From Candidatus Cloacimonas sp. (lineage in GTDB: Bacteria > Cloacimonadota > Cloacimonadia > Cloacimonadales > Cloacimonadaceae): 29,582 nucleotides of DNA. Numbering within the stretch: position 1 is the first letter of the stretch; each line of letters starts with the position of its first letter. The notes under the pieces were generated by a model that did not search any database, was not told the DNA's origin, and saw only the letters and a list, made by a program, of their open reading frames with translations. Shown here in pieces: positions 16,972 through 25,500 of the stretch. Both the position numbers and the translations under genes were made by a program. The stretch spans positions 10,380-39,961 of the forward strand of contig DAONFA010000023.1 in NCBI GenBank assembly GCA_035403355.1. The letters run 5' to 3'.

Positions 16972-17580
16972 ATGAATGACCAGTTGCAAGACCTGCTTAA
17001 AAAAGTTTATGATGAAGGAGTTGCCAAAGCCAATGCCGAGGCAGAAAAAATTATCTCTGCAGCAAAGGAACAGGCAGACAGCACAATATCCCAAGCCCAG
17101 GCAGAGGCAGAAAGAATCTTAAAAGATGCGGAAAAAAGGGCAGCAGACCTGAAAAAAAACACCGAATCCGATTTAAATATGGCTTACAATCACACCCTTA
17201 CTGCTCTTAAACAAAAAATAACTGATCTTATCCTTTCTGAAGCCCTCAATGCCAAGCTGAACGATGCCTTCAACAATGCTGAATTTGTAAAAAAGATTAT
17301 TCTGGAAACACTTACTGCCTGGAAGGAAAATGCTGCTTCCGGAACAATTATCATCAGCGAAAAGATGAAACCCCTTTTAGATGAGTTTTATATTAAATCC
17401 TTGAAAGATATCTTTGACGGTAAATTGAAGGTTGATTTTTCACCGGTTATGAAACAGGGCTTTATGATCACTCCTGAAGATGGAACTTATAAAATTAAAT
17501 TTGAGGGAGATGATTTTGCTAACCTGTTTAAGAGTTATTTACGCCCTCGCACTAAGGAAATCCTCTTTGGTAAACAATAG
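16972..17580 (+). CDS. atpE: V/A-type ATPase subunit E (peripheral stalk)
   Basis: A 202-aa protein with an Ala/Glu/Lys-rich coiled coil over about residues 1-75 (AEAEKIISAAKEQA-type heptads) and a mixed alpha/beta C-terminal domain, as in NtpE/AtpE. Subunit E forms the peripheral stalk that holds the A3B3 head against the membrane subunit I. In most organisms it pairs with subunit G/H, which I do not find here. The ribosome binding site GGAGA lies about eight nt before the ATG. It is the first gene of the operon, followed after 3 nt by the DUF2764 gene. Confidence 0.88.
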   Translation: MNDQLQDLLKKVYDEGVAKANAEAEKIISAAKEQADSTISQAQAEAERILKDAEKRAADLKKNTESDLNMAYNHTLTALKQKITDLILSEALNAKLNDAFNNAEFVKKIILETLTAWKENAASGTIIISEKMKPLLDEFYIKSLKDIFDGKLKVDFSPVMKQGFMITPEDGTYKIKFEGDDFANLFKSYLRPRTKEILFGKQ

Positions 17581-17583
17581 CTT

Positions 17584-18471
17584 ATGAAACAAGAATATTA
17601 CTATTTTGTTTCCGGCTTGCCCAATATTACTATTGAAGATACAAAACTACCTTGGACTCCGGAAGAATTTTTAGCTGAAGCAAAAACTCAAGTGAGCAAA
17701 AAAGATTACCGTCTGCTGCAAATTTTACATCTACCAATGGATTTGGATAATCTTTTGCGGGTTTTGTATAATAGCAATAAAGAGCGTAATAAGGAAGGTC
17801 TGTTTGAGGATTCCTTTTGGGAAGAATATCTTACTTTTTTACGAGGTGTTTTAGATAATCCCGAGCTGGCAACTAAAGCGGATTTTGCAGAGCTTCCCGT
17901 TTTTATTAAAGAAACGGTGTTAAAGGTGCTGAAACAGGAAGAAAGGCAATCTTTGGCACAAACCGAATTGGAACTCTTAAAAAAATTTTATGCCTGGACT
18001 GCAACCAGCTCAAATGAATTTATCAGGGACTGGTTTGCTTTTGATACCCATCTTAAGAATATTTTAACCGCGATAAACGGTCGTAAATTTAATCTGCCTT
18101 ATGCAGAATATCTTATAGGTGAAGGCGAAATCCTGGAAAAACTTAGTAAAAGCCATACTGCGGATTTTGGTTTAGGTAAAGAAGATGAGCTTTACAATGC
18201 CCTTGTCCGCATTTACGAACAAAACAATATTCTCTATCGGGAAAGGGGCTACGATATTTTACGCTGGCGGTGGATTGAGGACTATAACTTCTTCAATTAT
18301 TTTAATATAGACCGCATTTTAGGTTACTATTGTCAGCTGCGTATTTTGGCTCGGTGGATAAAGTCCTCCCCGGAATTGGGAAAAGAGGTCTTTAATACCA
18401 TTTTAAGCGATTTGAATAATAGTTTCAGCTTTCCCGAGGACTTCAATATAAAAAGCACCCAAAGAAAATAG
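17584..18471 (+). CDS. DUF2764-like protein of V/A-ATPase operons, candidate subunit C equivalent
   Basis: A 295-aa soluble, mostly helical protein that opens MKQEYYYFVSGLPNI, with many aromatic and acidic residues and no signal peptide. Genes of this kind (DUF2764) sit between atpE and atpA in the V/A-ATPase operons of Bacteroidetes, spirochetes and Chlamydiae, in the same place as here. No recognised subunit C (the socket joining the central stalk to the K ring) exists in this operon, so this protein is the natural candidate to replace it; that is inference from position and absence. It begins 3 nt after atpE with no good ribosome binding site, consistent with translational coupling, and is followed by a 12-nt gap to atpA. 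Confidence 0.75.
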   Translation: MKQEYYYFVSGLPNITIEDTKLPWTPEEFLAEAKTQVSKKDYRLLQILHLPMDLDNLLRVLYNSNKERNKEGLFEDSFWEEYLTFLRGVLDNPELATKADFAELPVFIKETVLKVLKQEERQSLAQTELELLKKFYAWTATSSNEFIRDWFAFDTHLKNILTAINGRKFNLPYAEYLIGEGEILEKLSKSHTADFGLGKEDELYNALVRIYEQNNILYRERGYDILRWRWIEDYNFFNYFNIDRILGYYCQLRILARWIKSSPELGKEVFNTILSDLNNSFSFPEDFNIKSTQRK

Positions 18472-18483
18472 AAGGTAACAATT

Positions 18484-20238
18484 ATGACAACAGGTATAGT
18501 TAAAGGTATAATTTCCAACCTTGTTCAGGTTGAGGTTTCCGGTCCTGTTTCCCAAAATGAAATCTGCTACATCAATTTAGGGGGAGAGAAATTGATGGCA
18601 GAGGTTATCAAAGTTGTAGGAAACATAGCCAATACCCAGGTTTTTGAAAGCACGCGGGGTTTGAAACCCGGCGATACGGTAGAATTTACTAATCGGATGC
18701 TGGAAGTGAAACTTGGTCCTGGAATGCTTTCCAAAAACCTTGATGGACTTCAAGGTGATTTAAATAAAAGGAAAGGTGTTTTTCTTACCCGGGGTGAATA
18801 TACCGATCCCCTGGATGAGGATTCCCTTTGGAAATTTACCCCCATTGCTAAAGTTGGCGATATAGTTAGCGCGGGCGATTGGCTTGGTTCAGTTCCCGAA
18901 AGTTGGGTTAATCATAAAATTATGGTTCCTTTCGTGATGGAAGATGAATATACAGTTAAAAGCATTGTGCCTGTAGGTGATTATAAAATAACTGAGACCA
19001 TTGCCGTTTTAACTGATAAAGAAGGCAAAGATATTGAAGTTAATATGATCCAAAAGTGGCCTGTGAAAATCCCTATTATTGCTTATGTAGAAAAACCGCG
19101 TCCCTTCAAACTTCTGGAAACAGGTGTGCGCACAATGGATACTCTGAATCCTATGGTTGAAGGCGGAACGGGCTTTATCCCCGGTCCTTTTGGAGCAGGA
19201 AAAACCGTTCTGCAACATTCCATTTCCAAAAATGCGGAAGCGGATATGATTATTATGGCTGCTTGTGGCGAAAGGGCAAATGAAGTTGTGGAACTCTTTG
19301 TGGAATTTCCGGAACTGGATGATCCCAGAACAGGCAGAAAACTTATGGAACGAACTATCATTGTTTGTAACACCTCCAATATGCCTGTAGCCGCAAGAGA
19401 AGCATCTGTTTATACTGCAATGACGATTGCCGAATATTATAGAAATATGGGATTAAAAGTATTACTTTTGGCTGATTCCACTTCGCGTTGGGCTCAAGCG
19501 CTTCGGGAAATGAGTAATAGAATGGAAGAACTTCCCGGTCCTGATGCTTTCCCGATGGACCTTCCTGCTATTATTTCCAGCTTTTATGCCCGTGCCGGAT
19601 TTGTTTATTTGAAAAGCGGTGCCACCGGTTCTATAACCTTTATTGGAACTGTTTCTCCTGCAGGGGGAAACTTGAAAGAGCCGGTTACGGAATCTACCAA
19701 AAAATCAGCTCGCTGTTTTTATGCCCTTTCTCAAGCCCGAGCAGACAGTAAAAGATATCCTGCAGTTGATCCTATTGATTCTTACAGTAAATATCTGGAA
19801 TATCCTGAAGTGATTGAATACCTGAATGCCAATGTAAATCCGCACTGGGTGAAAGATGTAAACCATACAAAAGATATTCTGTTACGGGGAAAAGAAGCAC
19901 AGGAACAAATCAATATTTTAGGTGATGATGGAGTTCCTCTTTCCTATCACGATAAATACTGGAAAAGCGAACTGGTAGATAGGATTATTTTACAACAGGA
20001 TGGCTTTGATAAAGTTGACCAATCCACCCCGATGAAAAGACAGCAATATATGCTGGAATTGATTTTGGGTATCTGTAATGCGGATTTTGTTTTTGAAAGT
20101 TACGAAGAGGTTATGCCTTATTACACGCAGCTGATCAATATCTGTAAGCAGATGAATTATATGGAATTTCAAACCCCCGAATTTAATAAATACGAAGCGG
20201 ATCTTAATAAAATAGTTGAGGAAAGGAGAGCTAAATAA
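18484..20238 (+). CDS. atpA: V/A-type ATPase catalytic subunit A
   Basis: A 584-aa catalytic subunit, close to the usual A-subunit length. The N-terminal beta barrel is followed by the extra bulge domain typical of A subunits (about 95-200). Walker A is GPFGAGKT at 234-241, the conserved catalytic region reads AACGERANEVVELFVEFPEL, and the Walker B region is VLLLADSTSRWAQALREMS. Three copies alternate with subunit B in the A3B3 head and hydrolyse or make ATP. AAGGT lies about seven nt before the ATG. The stop codon overlaps the atpB start by one nt (TAATG), showing translational coupling. Confidence 0.97.
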   Translation: MTTGIVKGIISNLVQVEVSGPVSQNEICYINLGGEKLMAEVIKVVGNIANTQVFESTRGLKPGDTVEFTNRMLEVKLGPGMLSKNLDGLQGDLNKRKGVFLTRGEYTDPLDEDSLWKFTPIAKVGDIVSAGDWLGSVPESWVNHKIMVPFVMEDEYTVKSIVPVGDYKITETIAVLTDKEGKDIEVNMIQKWPVKIPIIAYVEKPRPFKLLETGVRTMDTLNPMVEGGTGFIPGPFGAGKTVLQHSISKNAEADMIIMAACGERANEVVELFVEFPELDDPRTGRKLMERTIIVCNTSNMPVAAREASVYTAMTIAEYYRNMGLKVLLLADSTSRWAQALREMSNRMEELPGPDAFPMDLPAIISSFYARAGFVYLKSGATGSITFIGTVSPAGGNLKEPVTESTKKSARCFYALSQARADSKRYPAVDPIDSYSKYLEYPEVIEYLNANVNPHWVKDVNHTKDILLRGKEAQEQINILGDDGVPLSYHDKYWKSELVDRIILQQDGFDKVDQSTPMKRQQYMLELILGICNADFVFESYEEVMPYYTQLINICKQMNYMEFQTPEFNKYEADLNKIVEERRAK

Positions 20239-21560
20239 TGGAAACCCAAGCTTTTCAAAAGATATATACTAAACTCAATCAAATAACTAAAGCTACTTGC
20301 ACCGTTCAGGCAACCGAAGTAGGAAATGAAGAATTGGCTACAGTTGCAGGACGATTGGCTCAGGTAGTTAAAATAATCGGTGATAATGTTACTTTACAGA
20401 TTTTTGCCGGAACTGAAGGAATTGGAACTGATGCCGAGGTTGTCTTTTTTGGAAAAGCGCCTACTTTGAAAGTTAGCGATGAATTAGGCGGAAGATTTTT
20501 TAATGCTTATGGTGAGCCCATTGACGGGGGTCCTGAAATTGAAGGTGAAGAAGTAGAAATTGGCGGTCCTTCCGTAAATCCCGTTCGCCGTAAACAACCC
20601 TCAGAATTGATTGCCACAGGAATTGCCGGTATTGATTTGAATAATACTTTGGTTACCGGACAGAAAATACCTTTCTTCGCCGATCCTGATCAACCCTACA
20701 ATGAAGTGATGGCTATGGTTGCCTTACGAGCTCAAAGTGATAAAATAATTTTAGGGGGAATGGGTCTTTCCAACGATGATTATCTGCTTTATAAAAACAC
20801 CTTTGAAAATGCCGGTGTGATTGATAGGATAGTTTCTTTCGTGAATACTACGGAAAACCCGACTGTGGAACGTTTGCTGGTTCCTAATATGGCACTTACA
20901 GCGGCAGAATATTTTGCTTTGGAAAAACACGAAAAGGTCTTGGTGCTATTAACTGATATGACCCTATACTGTGATGCCTTAAGTATTGTTTCCAACCGTA
21001 TGGACCAAATTCCTTCCAAGGATAGTATGCCCGGTTCACTTTATAGCGATTTGGCAAAGCTTTATGAAAAGGCAGTGCAATTTCCCGATGGGGGCTCTAT
21101 AACAATTATTGCGGTTACAACTCTTTCGGGAGGAGATATTACTCATGCCATTCCAGATAATACCGGTTACATAACTGAAGGGCAGCTTTTCCTGAAAAGA
21201 GATACAGATATTGGCAAAGTTATTGTTGATCCCTTCCGTTCGCTTTCGCGTTTGAAACAACTGGTTATAGGTAAAAAGACCAGAGCAGACCATCCGCAAG
21301 TGATGAATACCGCAGTTCGGCTTTATGCTGATGCTGCTAATGCTAAAACCAAGCTGGAAAACGGATTTGACTTATCCGATTACGATCTTCGCGTGCTTGA
21401 TTTTGCCAAAGAATATTCCGATAAAATCCTGGCTGTTGATGTTAATATCAGCACCGATGAAATGCTGGATAGAACCTGGGAACTTTTCCAGAAGTATTTC
21501 AACCGTGCTGAAATAGGTATCAAGGATGAATTTATGAATCTGTATTGGAAGAAAGGATGA
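20238..21560 (+). CDS. atpB: V/A-type ATPase regulatory subunit B
   Basis: A 440-aa non-catalytic nucleotide-binding subunit of the A3B3 head. It is homologous to subunit A but lacks a Walker A P-loop, as expected. Family blocks are ATGIAGIDLNNTLVTGQKIP, ERLLVPNMALTAAEYFA, DMTLYCDALSIVSNRMDQIP, GSLYSDLAKLYEKA and TLSGGDITHAIPDNTGYITEG. AAGGAG lies nine to ten nt before the ATG, inside the end of atpA. The stop overlaps the atpD start (ATGA). Confidence 0.96.
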   Translation: METQAFQKIYTKLNQITKATCTVQATEVGNEELATVAGRLAQVVKIIGDNVTLQIFAGTEGIGTDAEVVFFGKAPTLKVSDELGGRFFNAYGEPIDGGPEIEGEEVEIGGPSVNPVRRKQPSELIATGIAGIDLNNTLVTGQKIPFFADPDQPYNEVMAMVALRAQSDKIILGGMGLSNDDYLLYKNTFENAGVIDRIVSFVNTTENPTVERLLVPNMALTAAEYFALEKHEKVLVLLTDMTLYCDALSIVSNRMDQIPSKDSMPGSLYSDLAKLYEKAVQFPDGGSITIIAVTTLSGGDITHAIPDNTGYITEGQLFLKRDTDIGKVIVDPFRSLSRLKQLVIGKKTRADHPQVMNTAVRLYADAANAKTKLENGFDLSDYDLRVLDFAKEYSDKILAVDVNISTDEMLDRTWELFQKYFNRAEIGIKDEFMNLYWKKG

Positions 21561-22156
21561 ACCTGAAATTTCAGTATAATAAAATCTCTCAGTTGCAGCT
21601 GATTAAACAACTGGCGGTAAGGCAAAGAGCATTGCCCACCTTGAAAAACAAAGAAAGCGCTTTACGCCTGGAAGTTAAAAAAGCCCGCGACCAAGCTTAT
21701 GCTTTAGACCAAAGAGTTAAAGAACGCACTGCGGAACTGGATGCTTTTATGAAACTTTTTGTGGAATTTGATCCCAACATCTTGAAAATTAAGAATGTGG
21801 AAATCAAAACCCGCAAAATAGCCGGCGTAAAAACCCCGCTTTTGGAAAACATTGAATTTGAAATTGCCGATTATAACCTTTTCAAAGCTCCTTCCTGGTA
21901 TCCTGAAGGAATTGCTTTGCTGAAGGAAATCTGCCAACTGCAAATTGAAAGGGATTTTTTCATCCGCAAGATGCAAATTCTGGAACAGGTTCGTAAAAAG
22001 ACCACTCAAAAAGTGAACCTTTATGAAAAAGTGCAGATTCCTGCATTTGAAGATGCCATATTAAAAATAAAACGCTATCTGGAAGATGAAGAAAATTTAT
22101 CCAAGGCATCGCAGAAAATACTGAAATCCCGTTTTGAACAGGAGAGCCAGCTATGA
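21557..22156 (+). CDS. atpD: V/A-type ATPase central-stalk subunit D
   Basis: A 199-aa helical protein from ATG 21557 (MNLKFQYNK), which overlaps the atpB stop as ATGA and has GGAAG five nt upstream; an in-frame TTG at 21545 is less likely. Two long coiled helices at either end (about 10-70 and 130-195) around a short middle domain are the hallmark of subunit D, the rotor shaft that turns inside the A3B3 head. Its usual partner, subunit F, is not encoded in the operon. The stop overlaps the atpI start by 4 nt. Confidence 0.9.
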   Translation: MNLKFQYNKISQLQLIKQLAVRQRALPTLKNKESALRLEVKKARDQAYALDQRVKERTAELDAFMKLFVEFDPNILKIKNVEIKTRKIAGVKTPLLENIEFEIADYNLFKAPSWYPEGIALLKEICQLQIERDFFIRKMQILEQVRKKTTQKVNLYEKVQIPAFEDAILKIKRYLEDEENLSKASQKILKSRFEQESQL

Positions 22157-23940
22157 TAGAAAAGATGCGTAAATATACCTTTGTTCTCTATCATCAGGAT
22201 TATGAGAAATTCCTGGCTGAGCTGCAGAAATTAGGGTTAGTGCATATTATTCGCAGTTGTGATGAAAAAACCGTGTCCCAAACTAAAAACCTGGAATTGA
22301 TGCAGGAATATGGGGAATGCGTAAAATTCTTAACTAAGCTGAAATCCACTGCTCCCAAACAGGCAATTTCTTTACCTACCAAAGCGTTGCTGAATAAAAT
22401 AAATGATGCCAGAGAAGAAAAAGAGAAGCTTCAGCATTCCATAGATACCATCAAAAAACAAATTCGGGATTTAAGTCCCTGGGGTCATTTTGATTACGAC
22501 CTGGTGCGCAAACTGAAAGAATCCGGCTTAACCATTCGTTTTCATACCTGTTTAAAAAATCACTTTAAACCGGAATGGCAGGAAAACTATCCCTTAAAAA
22601 TTATTAACGAAGTTAGCGGTATTTTATATTTCGTGGTTATTACCGATGATGGTGATCCTGCTTTGGAAGCAGATACTTTTTCTTTCCATCAGCATACATT
22701 ACAGGAATTTGAAGATAAGCTTAAGGAACTGGAAAACAAACAGAAAGACATTGATGATTATCTGTATTCCATAGCTCCCGCCGCTATTGAAATGTTCAAT
22801 GAAGAACTGAAACGCCTAAGCCGCGAATACGAATTTGAGGATGCTCTCCAGCAGGGTAAATACGAAGCGGAGCAAACAATCCGTCTGTTAAGCGGTTGGA
22901 TTCCTGTAAGTTCAGAACAGGGCTTAAAGGATTTTCTGGAGAACAACAATATTATTTATATTACCGAAGATGCCAAACCGGAAGAAAATCCCCCCATCAA
23001 ACTACGAAATAACTGGTTTGCCCGTCTGTTTGAGCCCATCAGCAAAATGTATATGCTGCCCTATTACAACGAGTTTGATTTAACTCCTTTCTTTGCTCCT
23101 TTCTTTGCTTTATTTTTCGGTTTTTGCAATGCTGATATGGGTTATGGCATAGTTATTGTCATTTTAGCTCTCATCTTGAAATTAAAGATGAAAAACCAGG
23201 GTATGAAGGACATTATGACCCTGTTAATGATTTTTGGAACTGCTTCCATAATAATGGGTTGGGTGATGGGCAGTGCTTTGGCTTACGATTTGAAAACGAT
23301 TCCGGCTATTAAGGATAAGATTTTTATTAAGGATAACAATCAAATCTTTAATTACGCTTTGCTTTTAGGAGCTATCCAAATTCTTTTCGGAATTGCTATC
23401 TCAGCCGTAAAAACAATTCGGAATAAGGGATTTAAATTCGGGCTTACTACTATTGGCACCTGGCTTTTATTATTGGGATTAACGGTGCTCGGTTCATCAC
23501 TTTTAGGAGTAAATATCAGCAAAGTTCAGCCCTATCTTAAATATCCTATTTATATCGGTTTAGCAATGATTTTGCTGTTCAATAGCCCCGGTAAAAACAT
23601 CATTCTTAATATTCTCAATGGTTTTTGGCTGCTCTATCAAATCGTTACCGGTTACTTTGGCGATATTTTATCTTACATCCGTCTTTTTGCTCTAAGCATT
23701 TCCAGCGCTATCTTGGGCTTTGTGATGAATTCCATTGGCAGCCAGATTGCGAGTGGAATTCCAGTTGTCGGACCGGTAATTTTTGTGCTGTTTATGCTTT
23801 TTGGGCATACTTTAAATATTGCCTTGGGCGGTCTTAGCGGTTTTGTTCATCCTTTACGGCTCACTTTCGTAGAGTTTTACAAAAATTCCGCTTTCGCAGG
23901 TCCCGGGCTGGAATATAAACCCTTTGGCAAGAAGGAATAA
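22153..23940 (+). CDS. atpI: V/A-type ATPase membrane subunit I
   Basis: A 595-aa subunit with a coiled, cytoplasmic N-terminal half (about 1-310) and a membrane half with about eight helices (about 311-560). Family signatures are DLTPFFAPFFALFFGFCNAD at the start of the membrane domain and DILSYIRLFALSISSA, whose Arg510 is the stator arginine that meets the K-ring carboxylate. A second conserved Arg569 lies in FVHPLRLTFVEFY. Subunit I forms the ion half-channels and anchors the peripheral stalk. AGGAG lies about nine nt before the ATG, which overlaps the atpD stop (ATGA). Confidence 0.95.
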   Translation: MIEKMRKYTFVLYHQDYEKFLAELQKLGLVHIIRSCDEKTVSQTKNLELMQEYGECVKFLTKLKSTAPKQAISLPTKALLNKINDAREEKEKLQHSIDTIKKQIRDLSPWGHFDYDLVRKLKESGLTIRFHTCLKNHFKPEWQENYPLKIINEVSGILYFVVITDDGDPALEADTFSFHQHTLQEFEDKLKELENKQKDIDDYLYSIAPAAIEMFNEELKRLSREYEFEDALQQGKYEAEQTIRLLSGWIPVSSEQGLKDFLENNNIIYITEDAKPEENPPIKLRNNWFARLFEPISKMYMLPYYNEFDLTPFFAPFFALFFGFCNADMGYGIVIVILALILKLKMKNQGMKDIMTLLMIFGTASIIMGWVMGSALAYDLKTIPAIKDKIFIKDNNQIFNYALLLGAIQILFGIAISAVKTIRNKGFKFGLTTIGTWLLLLGLTVLGSSLLGVNISKVQPYLKYPIYIGLAMILLFNSPGKNIILNILNGFWLLYQIVTGYFGDILSYIRLFALSISSAILGFVMNSIGSQIASGIPVVGPVIFVLFMLFGHTLNIALGGLSGFVHPLRLTFVEFYKNSAFAGPGLEYKPFGKKE

Positions 23941-23954
23941 CAAGGGAGGTTAAA

Positions 23955-24470
23955 ATGCCTGATTCCTTACACACAGTAGTTCAACCAATCGTTGCCACTA
24001 TGGCGAGCCAAAATTTAGCATATTTTTTGGCTTGGATCGGACTTTTCCTGATGGTTGCTCTTTCCGGAGTGGGAAGTGCCTGGGGAACTGTTATCGGTGG
24101 TCGTGCAACAGTTGGTGCAATGAAAAAAAGGGATGATGTTTTTCCCAGCTGTATGATCCTTTCCGCTTTACCTGGAACGCAGGGTCTATACGGTTTCGGT
24201 TCTTTTTTCATCCTGAAAGCTTATGTTACTCCCCAAATTAATATGCTTCAGGCCTGTGCCATTTTAGGAGCAGGTTTAATTTCGGGAATTGTGAATATTA
24301 TTTCTGCTTATCATCAAGCCAGAATTGTATCCACAGGTATTGAAAGTATTGGTTCGGGACACGATGTTTTTGCCAAAACCCTTATTTTGGGTGTGTTTCC
24401 GGAACTTTATGCTATTATTGGTTTTGCTGCCTGTTTCCTGATTGGTGGAGTAATTCCAACTTTAGCTTAA
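23955..24470 (+). CDS. atpK: V/A-type ATPase proteolipid subunit K, predicted Na+-binding
   Basis: A 171-aa double-hairpin proteolipid with four membrane helices. Helix 2 has LPGTQGLYGF and helix 4 has FPELYAIIGF with the single ion-binding Glu150. The five Na+ ligands known from E. hirae NtpK (Leu61, Thr64, Gln65, Gln110, Glu139) all have counterparts here at a constant offset of 11: Leu72, Thr75, Gln76, Gln121 and Glu150. The first hairpin lacks a carboxylate, as in NtpK. The protein would form the rotor ring with one ion site per double hairpin. GGGAGG lies just before the ATG. It ends the operon, followed by a strong hairpin. Confidence 0.95.
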   Translation: MPDSLHTVVQPIVATMASQNLAYFLAWIGLFLMVALSGVGSAWGTVIGGRATVGAMKKRDDVFPSCMILSALPGTQGLYGFGSFFILKAYVTPQINMLQACAILGAGLISGIVNIISAYHQARIVSTGIESIGSGHDVFAKTLILGVFPELYAIIGFAACFLIGGVIPTLA

Positions 24471-24488
24471 AAACAAACTTGCAAAACG

Positions 24489-24519
24489 AAAAGGTGAGGT
24501 TTTTATAACCTCACCTTTT
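24489..24519. terminator. Rho-independent terminator, probably bidirectional
   Basis: A perfect 13-bp stem (24489-24501 with 24507-24519) encloses a 5-nt loop and is followed by T residues on the plus strand and by a T-rich stretch on the minus strand. It lies between the convergent atpK and the coiled-coil protein gene and can serve both. Confidence 0.92.
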
Positions 24520-24543
24520 TCTATTAGTGATAATTGCTATCGG

Positions 24544-25416
24544 TTAGAGAAGTTCAATTACTACGAATTTCTGTTTACGGAAGCTTGTTGCATCAAGAAT
24601 TGTAAGGACATTCTGATCGCCTTCTTTTTCTACTTTATAGGAAGTGGCAGGGTGATTAGTAAGGATAGAATAGCCCTTTTTCGTAGCTGGAAAAGTAATT
24701 TGCTGATTTTCCAGCAGGTTAATGGTAGTGAATTGTTCCACCGGGATATTTTGTTTCACGGTGGAGACCTTGCCGATGCCTAAAAGTCCACCTTTTCTAT
24801 CCATAATTCCTTTGGACATTAGTTCTTTGCGAGTTCCGGACACATAATAAATGGTATTTGCTTCAATGCTTTGTTGCGTAATCTGTTGTTCTTTTTCCGT
24901 AATCGTCATTTCGCGTTTCTGAATTTCTTCGGCGCTGCTTCTTCTTTCCGTTTCCAGGGTTTCGTTCAAAATGCCTAAGCGCTGTTGTAATTCATCCATA
25001 ATTTGTTCTTTTTCGCTAATGCTGTTTTTAAGTTTATTCACAATTTCCTGAACACCTTTCAACTGGCTTTTGGAGGTGGCAAGTTGTTTTTCCAGAGTAG
25101 TAATTTTCTTTTTATCGGCTTCAATTTGGTCGCGCATATTAGCTATGGAGTTAATAATTTTGTTTCTCCGCTCTTCGGGTGAAGTTCCGGGAATTTCTTT
25201 CTGGGTAAAAAGCTGTCCGGAGAGGTCTTGTTCCAGCGATTCCAAGCTTGATTGAATTTCGTTAATTGTGGAAGTAGAGGTTTCATACAGTTTTTTCAAT
25301 TCTTCGTTGTTTTTCATAATATCTTTGGATTTGTCATTAGCATTAACCCAAAGGACGGCAAAAACGATAGTTAGAATTGCCAGGATTGCCACGATAATCG
25401 CTGTTGAAGCTTTCAT
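24544..25416 (-). CDS. Membrane-anchored coiled-coil protein of unknown function
   Basis: I do not recognise a named family. From ATG 25416 the protein is 290 aa: a membrane helix right at the N-terminus (STAIIVAILAILTIVFAVLW), a long Lys/Glu/Gln coiled coil over about residues 30-185, and a globular C-terminal domain of about 100 residues with the blocks YYVSGTRKELMSKGIMDRKG, GLLGIGKV and TNHPATSYKV. Proteins of this layout occur in Bacteroidetes-like genomes, from memory only. The start at 25416 is chosen over the upstream ATG at 25455 because AAGGAG lies seven nt before it and the membrane helix then sits at the terminus. It is a single gene, convergent with the ATPase operon and sharing its terminator. 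Confidence 0.75.
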   Translation of the reverse strand: MKASTAIIVAILAILTIVFAVLWVNANDKSKDIMKNNEELKKLYETSTSTINEIQSSLESLEQDLSGQLFTQKEIPGTSPEERRNKIINSIANMRDQIEADKKKITTLEKQLATSKSQLKGVQEIVNKLKNSISEKEQIMDELQQRLGILNETLETERRSSAEEIQKREMTITEKEQQITQQSIEANTIYYVSGTRKELMSKGIMDRKGGLLGIGKVSTVKQNIPVEQFTTINLLENQQITFPATKKGYSILTNHPATSYKVEKEGDQNVLTILDATSFRKQKFVVIELL

Positions 25417-25449
25417 GCTTGACTCCTTTGTCTTGTAATTTAGTTTGGC

Positions 25450-25479
25450 ATTCAAAAATATAACCTGCTATTCTGTCAA
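25450..25479 (-). promoter_or_regulatory. Candidate promoter of the coiled-coil protein gene
   Basis: On the minus strand TTGACA at 25479-25474 is followed after 18 nt by TTGAAT at 25455-25450 (four of six -10 positions). The 12-nt string CTTGACAGAATA here is repeated exactly in front of tRNA-Pro (minus strand, from about 15345). Confidence 0.4.
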
Positions 25480-25500
25480 GACAAAAGGGAAAAAGCAAAA

